A DNA stretch of 64,000 nucleotides from an uncultured Collinsella sp. Lineage in GTDB: Bacteria > Actinomycetota > Coriobacteriia > Coriobacteriales > Coriobacteriaceae. The translations under genes and the position numbers were made by a program. Position 1 is the stretch's first letter. Every line of letters starts with the position of its first letter. The notes beneath the pieces were generated by a model. It did no database searches, was not told where the DNA came from, and worked only from the letters and a program-made list of their open reading frames with translations. The stretch is from the NCBI GenBank assembly GCA_934643145.1, contig CAKUBM010000012.1, positions 1 to 64,000 of the forward strand, in the 5' to 3' direction. Positions 29,139 to 36,590 of the stretch are shown piece after piece.

Positions 29139-30008
29139 TTATTGAGCGATTGCGTAAAGGTCGAACCCGCCCTGCGGCGTGCTATCGATCGTATCGGGCG
29201 CCTGTGAATTAAAACTCACGGGAACCATGCGCTTTGAGGCGCGGAAGCGCGTGCCATCGGTGGCGACGGGCGGCTCGTCGACCGTAAGCTCGTAGTCGCC
29301 GGGCTTGAGTTCGATGCCGTCACCAGCGGAGTTGACATATTGATACTCGTCAATCGCCTGCCCCCTGAGTGTGCGGCCCACGATATGGATGAGCATCTGG
29401 CTGTCTCCGCGGGCGGTGTCCCATGTCGCACCGTCCTTGACCTCGACCGCCACATGCACCGAGCGCGTACGGCTGAGCGATTGCTCGACAGACATCTCGA
29501 CCTTGGCGGCGTCTTTGCGCTGTTGCTCCACGTGGCTCCAGACATTTCCGATCGCCGAGCAAGCGATGACGCCGGCCATGAAGGCGATAAGGATGGGGCC
29601 GAGCGGCGAGCGACGTCCTGCATCTTCCTCGCGAGACAGATTGGGGCGACGTGTGGGCGCGGGCGCCTGAGCACCCTGCGAGGGCACGTCGAGAATGCTG
29701 AAGGATGCCGTGCTGTCGGGGTCGATGGTATGGCGAGGTTGCGGGGTCTTTGCCGGCGAGATGGACATGTCGGCTGGCTCGCCGAGCGTGGCCGTAGCGT
29801 CGGCCTTGGCCTCGTCTGCCTCGGCCTGGGCCCAGGCCTGTTCAAAGGTTAGGGGCTCGACGGGGTCGAGGGCGGCGTCCGAGTCGGCGGCGGCGACGTT
29901 GCCGGTCTCGTCCTCGTCGCTCGACACGTCACGCGGCGCGGGCTCGTCCCACTCTTCGTCCGGAGCCTCTCCCTCGCTATACCACCATTCAAAGTTATCA
30001 ATATCCAT
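29139..30008 (-). CDS. Unknown single-pass membrane protein with acidic N-terminus
   Basis: 289 aa, not recognised as a named family. Residues 1-135 are acidic, Pro/Ala-rich and probably disordered. A membrane segment follows at about 137-155 (LGPILIAFMAGVIACSAIG), then an extracytoplasmic C-terminal part of about 130 residues with beta-rich features (HVAVEVKDGATWD, LKPGDYELTVDEPPV), suggesting a small sandwich domain. The ATG at 30008 is preferred over 30041. The acidic tail with short FSILD-like motifs could be a target of kinases or FHA-type partners, but that is speculation. Confidence 0.6.
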   Translation of the reverse strand: MDIDNFEWWYSEGEAPDEEWDEPAPRDVSSDEDETGNVAAADSDAALDPVEPLTFEQAWAQAEADEAKADATATLGEPADMSISPAKTPQPRHTIDPDSTASFSILDVPSQGAQAPAPTRRPNLSREEDAGRRSPLGPILIAFMAGVIACSAIGNVWSHVEQQRKDAAKVEMSVEQSLSRTRSVHVAVEVKDGATWDTARGDSQMLIHIVGRTLRGQAIDEYQYVNSAGDGIELKPGDYELTVDEPPVATDGTRFRASKRMVPVSFNSQAPDTIDSTPQGGFDLYAIAQ

Positions 30009-30083
30009 ACGGGGCGCCCCCTTGGCCTCGCAAATAAACACTTGCCAGCCTTATACCCCCAGATGGCACGGCGGCTCGCATGG

Positions 30084-30116
30084 AATGTAACAAAGGGACT
30101 ATCCCTTTGTCACATT
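30084..30116. repeat. GTGACAAAGGGAC palindrome, copy 2
   Basis: AATGTAACAAAGGGAC and its near-perfect inverse around TA, 33 bp. It lies 6 nt after the stop of the DUF4143-type ATPase gene and about 75 nt before the next gene. Confidence 0.75.
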
Positions 30117-30122
30117 TTGCGT

Positions 30123-31439
30123 TTAGCCGTGGGCGATCTTGTTTCTCAGCAAGAAGTCGACCGCCCCTACGATTCTGATGCCGTCGATGTCTGTTGGATG
30201 CTCACCATCCCTGACGATCAGGATCTTCTCGTACGAATCAGGGATTTTTCCCAGCGTGTTTAGTTTGAGCGGTCGCAGCTCGCGCTCTCTGGTCGCCTCG
30301 GCATCGATCCGTTCGGTAACCTGGATATATTTACGGTCCGATCCCTCGCCGATTGCGACAAAGTCGATTTCCCCCGCGCGCAGATGGCCGCAAAACACTT
30401 CGTATCCTTCAAAGACAAGCTGGTTGTAGATAACGTTCTCGAGCATCCTTCCGCTATCGCTGCCTCTATATCCGTCAAGATAGCTGCGGATTCCCGTATC
30501 GGCTATGTAATATTTACCGCCTGTCTTGAGAAGCTCCCGCCCCTTGACGTCATACCTTTTTACCTTGGTAAACAGGTACGTCTCTTCCAGAGCGTCAATA
30601 TACGCCGACACCGTCGATGCGTTGGTCTTACCGCCCGATGATTCGTTGAGCGTCCCTACGATTTTGTTGACCGAGGTTTGATTGGAGATGTTGTCTGCCA
30701 GATACGCACAGAGCCGCTCGAGAACGTCGCGCTTGGTGATAGCTCCGCGACCTCTACGCGTCGCGCGCAATAGGATATCGCGCGCGACAATCGTCTGATA
30801 GAGGCTGCGGATGTAGTCGCGGCACGGTTCGCGTCTTGGCTCGTCATGAGCCAGAAACGGCATGCCGCCATAGGTTATGTACTGCTCGAGCACGGTGTTT
30901 GAATTAAGGCGATCGCCCGTCTTGGAAACGAGCTCGGCCCTCTCGTCAAGCCCTTCGGCAACGACCGCATCGATCGAGCGAAAATCAAGATACTCGCCAA
31001 ACGTGAGCGGCTGCATCTTGACCTCGATATACCGGCCCGAGATAAGCGTTGCAAGCTCGCTCGATAGCAAAAAGGCATTGGAGCCCGTGACATAGATATC
31101 GCACGGCAAATCGATTCGGAGCGAGTTAACCGCCTTTTCCCAGCCCTCGACATTCTGGAGCTCGTCAAAGAACAGATAGGGGCGATCGACACCGTCAACG
31201 CGCTCCCGAACCATGCGATAAAACGTCAGGTAATCTGTAATCCCCGCATACTCTAGAGATTCCATCTTAAAGGTCAGCAAACGCTCGGCCGGCACCCCCT
31301 GTTGCGCCAGGTGCTCCCTCATCATGTCCAATAACGTGGATTTGCCGCAACGGCGTATACCCGTCACGATTTTGATGAGGTCGGTATCCTGAAAAGCAAT
31401 GAGTCGATCAAGATAGCGGCTTCGGCGAACGATGTTCAT
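30123..31439 (-). CDS. ATP-binding protein, AAA_14 plus DUF4143
   Basis: 438-aa cytoplasmic ATPase. The N-terminal AAA domain has Walker A GIRRCGKST (about residues 27-35), Walker B LFFDELQNV and sensor VTGSNAF. The C-terminal DUF4143 part ends in a nuclease-like (PD-(D/E)xK-type) pattern GEIDFVAIG then YIQV. The biological role of this very common prokaryotic family is unclear; some members accompany mobile or defence loci. It is a single-gene unit with a striking pair of dyads in front of it (31471-31545). Confidence 0.85.
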   Translation of the reverse strand: MNIVRRSRYLDRLIAFQDTDLIKIVTGIRRCGKSTLLDMMREHLAQQGVPAERLLTFKMESLEYAGITDYLTFYRMVRERVDGVDRPYLFFDELQNVEGWEKAVNSLRIDLPCDIYVTGSNAFLLSSELATLISGRYIEVKMQPLTFGEYLDFRSIDAVVAEGLDERAELVSKTGDRLNSNTVLEQYITYGGMPFLAHDEPRREPCRDYIRSLYQTIVARDILLRATRRGRGAITKRDVLERLCAYLADNISNQTSVNKIVGTLNESSGGKTNASTVSAYIDALEETYLFTKVKRYDVKGRELLKTGGKYYIADTGIRSYLDGYRGSDSGRMLENVIYNQLVFEGYEVFCGHLRAGEIDFVAIGEGSDRKYIQVTERIDAEATRERELRPLKLNTLGKIPDSYEKILIVRDGEHPTDIDGIRIVGAVDFLLRNKIAHG

Positions 31440-31470
31440 AGAGTCTCCCTAGCGCCCGGCCAGACGTAAC

Positions 31471-31545
31471 ATCTTATAAACTTGCAGATTTTACAAGTTT
31501 ATAAGATGTTACCTTACAAACTTGCAAATAATGCGAGTTTATAAG
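31471..31545 (-). promoter_or_regulatory. Tandem dyads ahead of the AAA ATPase gene
   Basis: Perfect inverted repeat ATCTTATAAACTTG (31471-31484)/CAAGTTTATAAGAT (31494-31507) with a 9-nt spacer. A second dyad, CTTACAAACTTG (31513-31524)/CGAGTTTATAAG (31534-31545), is imperfect but has the same 9-nt spacer. Four TTATAAACTTG half-sites lie within 75 bp, 30-105 nt before the start codon, which suggests an operator. Confidence 0.6.
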
Positions 31546-31595
31546 AAATGAGCCGCCTCCTCCGCTTTAAAACAAACTCGCGGTGCCGCTCGTCA

Positions 31596-31626
31596 ATGTG
31601 ACAAAGGGACTATCTCTTTGTCACAT
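31596..31626. repeat. GTGACAAAGGGAC palindrome, copy 3
   Basis: 31 bp, ATGTGACAAAGGGAC and a one-mismatch inverse. It lies between the AAA gene upstream region and the MerR gene end. Confidence 0.75.
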
Positions 31627-31631
31627 CGAAG

Positions 31632-31694
31632 TTGCGGTGGAATAGTTCCCGTTTGTGCGATTACTCAGGCTATTTAGGAACTATTTCACCGCAA
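31632..31694 (-). repeat. Hairpin just after the MerR-type gene
   Basis: TTGCGGTGGAATAGTTCC (31632-31649) and GGAACTATTTCACCGCAA (31677-31694) match at 17 of 18 positions around a 27-nt loop. It begins one base after the MerR-type stop codon. With no U-tract it is not a standard terminator. Confidence 0.6.
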
Positions 31695-31695
31695 G

Positions 31696-32562
31696 TTATT
31701 TGAGGACAACGGGGACTTGGATGCAGCAGAAGTCTTCTTGGTGGGACTCGTCGTAGCTCGTAGTATCGAGGTAGCAAAAGTCGAAGGCGTTGCCGATGGG
31801 CTGGAGTGCATGCTCGTCCATGCAGGCCACGATGGCGCGGATGCCCTCGGGTTCGTACGGCATGCCCCAGCGGCTCATGCACAGATACGTGCCCTCGGGC
31901 AGCACTTCGATGCCGATCTCTGCCAGCTCGGCGGGATCGCTCGGCAGTAGCCCCTCGGCACCGCGCGGCAGCACGGCAAAGGAGCCGGCGCCAGCGATGG
32001 GGTCGTCGGAATGCAGTGCCTCGCGACGTAGCATGGCGCCCCAGCCGCGCATGGGGCGCGTGCCCGTCAACGTACGCATGCGCAGAATCGCCCGCATGAG
32101 CGTGGGGTGAAGCATCGAGCGGCCACGCTCGATATCGCCTGGAAACTCCTCAAAGACCACGTAGCGGCGCTCAAACTGCTTGAGCTCCGGCCTGCCCTCG
32201 CGCTCGCGCCAGTAAACCGCCTCGTCGTAAAAGCTCAGGCGCTCCTGCACGCTCGCGCGCTCGGCTTTGAGCTCGGCGATCTGCTCATCGAGCGCCTGCA
32301 CCCGTGAGCGCAGGTGATCGGTCATCTCGCCAATGTCGAACGTCGAGGTCAGACGGTCGATCTCGTCGAGTTCGAGCCCCAGGTCGCGCAGCATGCAGAT
32401 CAGACGCATGAGCGGGATCTGCGTGGGCGAATAGAAACGGTAGCCCTTTTCGTTAACCACGGCGGGCTTAAACAGACCGATCTTGTCGTAATAGATGAGC
32501 GTTTGGCGCGAAACGTTAAACAAGCTCGCCATCTCGCTAATCGCATACATGCCCGTCTGCAT
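31696..32562 (-). CDS. MerR-family regulator with GyrI-like effector domain
   Basis: 288-aa one-component regulator. The MerR winged helix is at residues about 4-70 (ISEMASLFNVSRQTLIYYDK, GYRFYSP), a dimerising coiled coil follows (EIDRLTSTFDIGEMTDHLRSRVQALDEQIAEL), then a GyrI/AraC-type small-molecule-binding domain as in BmrR. GGGAGG precedes the ATG at 32562. It is the last gene after ubiX on the same strand, with a hairpin terminator in the gap. It is the best candidate to bind the shared dyads at 36434-36461 and 37573-37600, since MerR proteins bind dyads inside a long -35/-10 spacer. Confidence 0.85.
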   Translation of the reverse strand: MQTGMYAISEMASLFNVSRQTLIYYDKIGLFKPAVVNEKGYRFYSPTQIPLMRLICMLRDLGLELDEIDRLTSTFDIGEMTDHLRSRVQALDEQIAELKAERASVQERLSFYDEAVYWREREGRPELKQFERRYVVFEEFPGDIERGRSMLHPTLMRAILRMRTLTGTRPMRGWGAMLRREALHSDDPIAGAGSFAVLPRGAEGLLPSDPAELAEIGIEVLPEGTYLCMSRWGMPYEPEGIRAIVACMDEHALQPIGNAFDFCYLDTTSYDESHQEDFCCIQVPVVLK

Positions 32563-32582
32563 AGATCCTCCCGACACACCAA

Positions 32583-32610
32583 AGCCCGCCGCCCACAGGG
32601 GCAGCGGGCT
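32583..32610 (-). terminator. Hairpin between ubiX and the MerR-type gene
   Basis: AGCCCGCCGCCC pairs with GGGGCAGCGGGCT around ACAG; in minus direction it is followed by TTTGG. Partial terminator that would lower regulator expression relative to ubiX and ubiD. Confidence 0.55.
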
Positions 32611-32642
32611 CAAACACTACTCGTATCCTACCCTAAAGACGC

Positions 32643-33221
32643 CTATGACCAGCGCTTATAGTTTGCGCATGACACGCCGACGGCCTCGAGTGCCTTGGCG
32701 GCGATGTGATGCACCGCGTCGTCGAGCGTGACGGGGCCGTTGTAAAACGTGAGCATGGGCGGCATGAGCATGACGCCCGGTACGCGCGCCAGGCGCGCCA
32801 TGTTGTCGACGTGAATGGCGCTGAAGGGCGTCTCGCGCACCATGAGCACCAGGCGGCGCTGCTCTTTCATCTGCACGTCGGCCGCACGCAGCAACAGATT
32901 GTCGCTGTAGCCGCTCGCGATGCCGGCGAGCGTCTTCATGGAGCAGGGAGCCACGATCATACCGTCGACCGGATAGGTGCCGCTTGCGATGGCGGCGCCG
33001 ATATTCTTGTTGTCGTAGACCACATCGGCATGCGTGGCATACTCGTCGAGCGTCATGCCGAGCTCCTGCTCGATGGTGATCTCTCCCCCGCGCGTGACGA
33101 CAAGCGCCGACTCGGCACCGGCCTGACGCAGGCATTTGAGGCACTCAAGGCCCAGCGTGGCACCGCTAGCGCCAGACACGCCAACGACAATGCGACGGGG
33201 ACGGACAGAAGACTCAGGCAT
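32643..33221 (-). CDS. ubiX: UbiX-family flavin prenyltransferase
   Basis: 192-aa cytoplasmic enzyme that joins a dimethylallyl unit (from dimethylallyl monophosphate) to FMN to make prenyl-FMN, the cofactor of UbiD enzymes. Family signatures are VVGVSGASGA (FMN/phosphate loop), APCSMKTLAGIASGYSDNLL and the conserved R/E region LVLMVRETPFSAIHVDNM. It follows the ubiD-type gene by 33 nt and should supply its cofactor. GGAG precedes the ATG. Confidence 0.92.
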   Translation of the reverse strand: MPESSVRPRRIVVGVSGASGATLGLECLKCLRQAGAESALVVTRGGEITIEQELGMTLDEYATHADVVYDNKNIGAAIASGTYPVDGMIVAPCSMKTLAGIASGYSDNLLLRAADVQMKEQRRLVLMVRETPFSAIHVDNMARLARVPGVMLMPPMLTFYNGPVTLDDAVHHIAAKALEAVGVSCANYKRWS

Positions 33222-33254
33222 GACAACTCCTTGACTACTTGGTAGGGCTACGTA

Positions 33255-34742
33255 CTAGAAAGAAAGCTCTGCTGCCCACTTGTCCTTGTCGATCTCCATG
33301 AACTGCGAGCGGATGAAGTTCTTCTTAAGGTCAAACGGGACCGTGCAGTCGAAGATGGCCTTGCAGGCGATGCCGTGCTCGCGGATCGAAGGATCGAACG
33401 CGGGGTCGTTGGACGGGTCGAGCACGTGGCAGTGGCAGCCGGGGATGGTGATGAGGCCCACGTCGGCCTGGAAGCGCGTGGTCATGGCCCACATCACGTC
33501 GCTCATGTCGAAGATGTCGACGTCTTCGTCAACCAGGATCACATGCTTGAGCTCGGAGAATGCCGAGAAGGCGAGCATGGCGGCGTTGCGCTGACGGCCC
33601 TCGTCATTTTTGCTCGACTTCTTGAACTGCATGATGGCAACGAACTTGCCGCCGCCGCAGGGAGCAGCGTGGACGTTGAGCAGGCGGCCCGGGATAGCGG
33701 TCTCGACCATCTTGTAGATGGAAGCCTCGGTGGGGATACCGGCCATGGACACGTGCTCGTGCGAAGGGCCGATGCAGCTCTCCATAATGGGGTTGACACG
33801 CGTGGTGACGGCGGTGATCTTGATCACCGGGCAGACCTTGGCGCCGCCGGTGTAGCCGGGGAACTCGGGCATGGCGTAGCCGTGGCCGTTGACGTCCTCG
33901 TTGATGGTCTCGTCGTGCATGAGGTAGCCCTCGAGCACGTACTCGGCATTGGCGATGCACTTCTGCGGAACGGTGACGCAGTCGGCAAGCTCGACAGCGT
34001 GGCCGCGCAGGGCGCCGGCGATCTGCAGCTCGTTAAAGCCGAGCGGCGTGGTGGGAGCCTCGAAGCCGCAGCACATGTACACGGCGGGATCCAGGCCGAT
34101 GGAGATGGAGATAGGCATGTCCTCGCCGCGCTGGCAGTACTCGTCAAAGAACGCGCCCAGGTGACGGCTGCCGGGGGTAATCCACATGGCAAGCTTATCC
34201 TTGTCGACGCAGGAGAAGCGGTGGATGGTCACGTCGGACTGGGAGCCGTCGGGGCTCGTGCCATAGGCGAGGCCCATGGTGATGTAGGGGCCGCCGTCGA
34301 CGGGCGTGTTGGTGGGAGCGGGGACGATCTTGCGCAGGTCAAAGCCCTCGTCGGTCGCCTTGTACACGACCTCCTGGCAGTCGACGTGCGTGCCCTCGGC
34401 GATCTGCTCAGGCGCGATCAGGTTCTCGAAGCGCTTGCCGATTTCGAGGCCCAGGTGCTCCTCGTCCAGGTTGAGCAGGGCGGCAACGCGCTTGCGGCTG
34501 GCAAGCATGCCGATGCAGACCTTGGCATCGTCAAAGCCCTTGACGTTGTTGAAGACCATCGCCGGGCCCTCTTTGGTCGGGCGCATAACGGTGCCGCCGG
34601 CACCGATGTGTCGATAGACGCCCGAGACCTCGGCATCGGGATCGACCTGGGTGTCGGTCTCGAGCAGCTGGCCCGGCATCTCGCGCAAAAAGTCGAGCGC
34701 GGAGCGCAGGTCGTGGATCTGGGAAGCATCGGTAGTGGACAT
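33255..34742 (-). CDS. UbiD-family prenyl-FMN-dependent decarboxylase
   Basis: 495-aa reversible (de)carboxylase of the 3-octaprenyl-4-hydroxybenzoate carboxy-lyase family. Matches to UbiD include VFNNVKGFDDAKV near the N-terminus, EGTHVDCQEVVY, SVDGGPY-like PVDGGPYITMGLAYG, the cofactor region MESCIGPSHEHVSMAGIPTEASI, and HVILVDEDVDIFDMSDVMWA with its DMSDVMWAMTTR. Genomic company with a permease and UbiX resembles gallate/protocatechuate or other aromatic-acid decarboxylase operons of gut bacteria. The true substrate cannot be read from sequence. The start at 34742 (GAAAGGAG upstream) is chosen over 34850. Confidence 0.9.
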   Translation of the reverse strand: MSTTDASQIHDLRSALDFLREMPGQLLETDTQVDPDAEVSGVYRHIGAGGTVMRPTKEGPAMVFNNVKGFDDAKVCIGMLASRKRVAALLNLDEEHLGLEIGKRFENLIAPEQIAEGTHVDCQEVVYKATDEGFDLRKIVPAPTNTPVDGGPYITMGLAYGTSPDGSQSDVTIHRFSCVDKDKLAMWITPGSRHLGAFFDEYCQRGEDMPISISIGLDPAVYMCCGFEAPTTPLGFNELQIAGALRGHAVELADCVTVPQKCIANAEYVLEGYLMHDETINEDVNGHGYAMPEFPGYTGGAKVCPVIKITAVTTRVNPIMESCIGPSHEHVSMAGIPTEASIYKMVETAIPGRLLNVHAAPCGGGKFVAIMQFKKSSKNDEGRQRNAAMLAFSAFSELKHVILVDEDVDIFDMSDVMWAMTTRFQADVGLITIPGCHCHVLDPSNDPAFDPSIREHGIACKAIFDCTVPFDLKKNFIRSQFMEIDKDKWAAELSF

Positions 34743-34764
34743 AGCATGCTCCTTTCGGGAGAGT

Positions 34765-34790
34765 GCCCGGCGGCGAGGATGCCGCCGGGC
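34765..34790 (-). promoter_or_regulatory. Leader hairpin ahead of the ubiD-type gene
   Basis: GCCCGGCGGC (34765-34774) and GCCGCCGGGC (34781-34790) form a perfect 10-bp stem with a 6-nt loop, ending 22 nt before the start codon. Without a U-tract it may protect or process the permease-ubiD mRNA. Confidence 0.5.
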
Positions 34791-34884
34791 TGGGTAACGT
34801 AGTGGGGCCGCGGCGCTCATAGATGGGACGCTCGGCCACTCGCAGTTCAAGCACTCGGCTGCTTACAGCCCAGCGCTCGACCGC

Positions 34885-36342
34885 TTACATCAGGCCAAAG
34901 AGATGGAACCAGGCGGCCTCGACCAGCACGACGATAAAGACGACCGCGGTGAGGGGAATACCCATGCGCATGGCCTCTTTGGAGGTGTAGCCGCCGGCGT
35001 CCTTGCCCTCGCCGATAAGGATCGGCAGGTTATGGAACGGCAGGATGTAGTGGATGTTGATGGACGTGAAGACGATGAGCGCCACGGCGAGCGGGCTCAC
35101 GCTGGAGCCGGCCGCGAAGCTGATGAACGCCGGCACGCACACACCGAGCACGGCCATGACCGAGCCCATGAACATGTGGATGACCATGGAGAGCGCGGCG
35201 ACAAGCAGGGCGAACAGGAAGATGTTCTCGGGCACGGAGCTGGGAAGCACGACATCGGCGATCCAGGCGTTCATGCCGGTGGCACCGCCCACGGAGCCCA
35301 CGGCCATGGCAGCCGTCAGGAACATGAGGGACTTGATGTCGACAGCGCTCCAGCTGGCGGGGGTGAGGACCTCGCCGATGATGGGCATGGCGAGAGAAAC
35401 GCCGATAGCCAGGGTAACCCAGCCGATGTAATCGCCCGAGACGGTGAGCCACAGCGCGATGGCGATGACAAGCCACACGATGGTGCGGATCTCCTTAACG
35501 GAGAGCTTGCCGAGCGCGGCCTGCTTGGCCACGATCTGCTCGCGATCGTAGACGAGCTCCTTGCTGGGCTTAAAGAGGAAGAGGCCCAGGAACAGGGTGC
35601 ACAGCAGCGCAACCAGCATGGGCACGCTCATGTACAGGAACCAGTCGACGAAGGACGGGCTCATGCCGCCGGCCTCGGCGCTGTACTGCGCAACGAGCGG
35701 GTTGAGCGTGGAGTCGCCCGTCAGGAAGAACATGGAGCCCGGGGCGGCAGCGGCAAACACGAGGAAGCCGAGCTTGCCGCGGTCATCGTCACCGTAGCCG
35801 GCGGACTCGGCGATAACCGAGACGACGGCGAGGATGAGGAAGGCACGGGGGAACGGATGAGGGATCAGCAGCGACAGCACAAAGGTGAGCGCGAAGATCG
35901 AGATGATGAGCGACTTGGCGTCGCGCACGAACTTGAGCATAAACGCATAGGCGATGCGCTCGCCCAGGCCCGACTCCTTGACCGCGCTGGCGATGAGGTA
36001 GGCGCCGATGACGAGCCACATGGTGGCTTTGGTCCACGAGCTAAACGTGGAGGCGACCGTCGCCGAGATGCTCGCGGCGCCTGTGTCGTCCACGCACACC
36101 TTGAACAGAACGAGCAGCGCGCAATAGAGCAGGCCCACAAAGCCCGGCTGTGCCACACCGCATGCCCAGAACACCACCGTGGCGAGCGTCAGTGCCAGAC
36201 AGGTCTGACCGCCGACCGTGAGCTCGACCGTCGAGCTCAGCTCCGCCAAAGGAAGAAACTTCACCAGCAAAAAGACAACGATACCCAGCACAAAGCCAAT
36301 TTCGCGCTTGGTGATCTTAAACGCCTTCTTTTCCGCTTCCAT
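34885..36342 (-). CDS. SLC13/DASS-family anion permease
   Basis: 485-aa membrane carrier with about 12 hydrophobic segments in two inverted halves. Family clues are the first-half helix-turn SLLIPHPFPRAF with GSMFFLTGDSTLNPLV, and the second-half SINIHYILPFHNLPILIGEG. DASS carriers import di- and tricarboxylates or aromatic acids with Na+. Being first in the operon with ubiD and ubiX it probably brings in the acid that the decarboxylase uses, or exchanges it. AAGGTGGGGAG precedes the ATG at 36342. Confidence 0.85.
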   Translation of the reverse strand: MEAEKKAFKITKREIGFVLGIVVFLLVKFLPLAELSSTVELTVGGQTCLALTLATVVFWACGVAQPGFVGLLYCALLVLFKVCVDDTGAASISATVASTFSSWTKATMWLVIGAYLIASAVKESGLGERIAYAFMLKFVRDAKSLIISIFALTFVLSLLIPHPFPRAFLILAVVSVIAESAGYGDDDRGKLGFLVFAAAAPGSMFFLTGDSTLNPLVAQYSAEAGGMSPSFVDWFLYMSVPMLVALLCTLFLGLFLFKPSKELVYDREQIVAKQAALGKLSVKEIRTIVWLVIAIALWLTVSGDYIGWVTLAIGVSLAMPIIGEVLTPASWSAVDIKSLMFLTAAMAVGSVGGATGMNAWIADVVLPSSVPENIFLFALLVAALSMVIHMFMGSVMAVLGVCVPAFISFAAGSSVSPLAVALIVFTSINIHYILPFHNLPILIGEGKDAGGYTSKEAMRMGIPLTAVVFIVVLVEAAWFHLFGLM

Positions 36343-36396
36343 CTCCCCACCTTTCTTGTTGGGGGCGCTCCGGACTCGCGGCCACGCTGGCCGCTT

Positions 36397-36427
36397 AAAA
36401 AGGGGCACCCGTTATCGGACACCCCTT
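36397..36427 (-). terminator. Terminator between the Idi-fusion gene and the permease operon
   Basis: In minus direction GGGGTGTCC pairs with GGGTGCCCC (with G-U pairs) around GATAAC, then TTTTT. It lies just downstream of the candidate permease-operon promoter, so it should stop read-through from the fusion gene. RNAs starting at the local promoter would lack part of the 5' arm. Confidence 0.65.
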
Positions 36428-36433
36428 ACGTTG

Positions 36434-36461
36434 CGCTGTGTTGCGGCAATACAGTCAAGCG
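36434..36461 (-). promoter_or_regulatory. Shared dyad site in the permease-ubiD-ubiX promoter
   Basis: Minus-strand TTGACT (36453-36458) is followed by a 19-nt spacer that holds CTGTATTGCCGCAACACAG. The spacing and placement match MerR-type promoters. The 28-bp sequence is identical at 22 of 28 positions to 37573-37600 in front of the Idi-fusion gene. Confidence 0.6.
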
Positions 36462-36498
36462 GGATTTTTGGATGGGAAGCGATCCTCTGGACAAAAAG

Positions 36499-36555
36499 CG
36501 TCACAACATTCGACGGTTTTCTTCGTTTTCGAGATTTTCATCGAATGTTGTGACG
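36499..36555. repeat. Long hairpin upstream of the permease operon
   Basis: CGTCACAACATTCGA (36499-36513) and TCGAATGTTGTGACG (36541-36555) are perfect 15-bp arms around a 27-nt T-rich loop. It lies between the degenerate palindrome at 36562 and the shared dyad. Confidence 0.6.
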
Positions 36556-36561
36556 GTTTGG

Positions 36562-36590
36562 ATGTGGCAAAGGGACTGTCTTTTTCACAT
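36562..36590. repeat. GTGACAAAGGGAC palindrome, copy 4 (degenerate)
   Basis: ATGTGGCAAAGGGAC and a decayed inverse (TGTCTTTTTCACAT), 29 bp. It overlaps the end of the Idi-fusion gene: the last codon ATG and the stop TGA (36585-36590) lie inside it. Confidence 0.65.
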
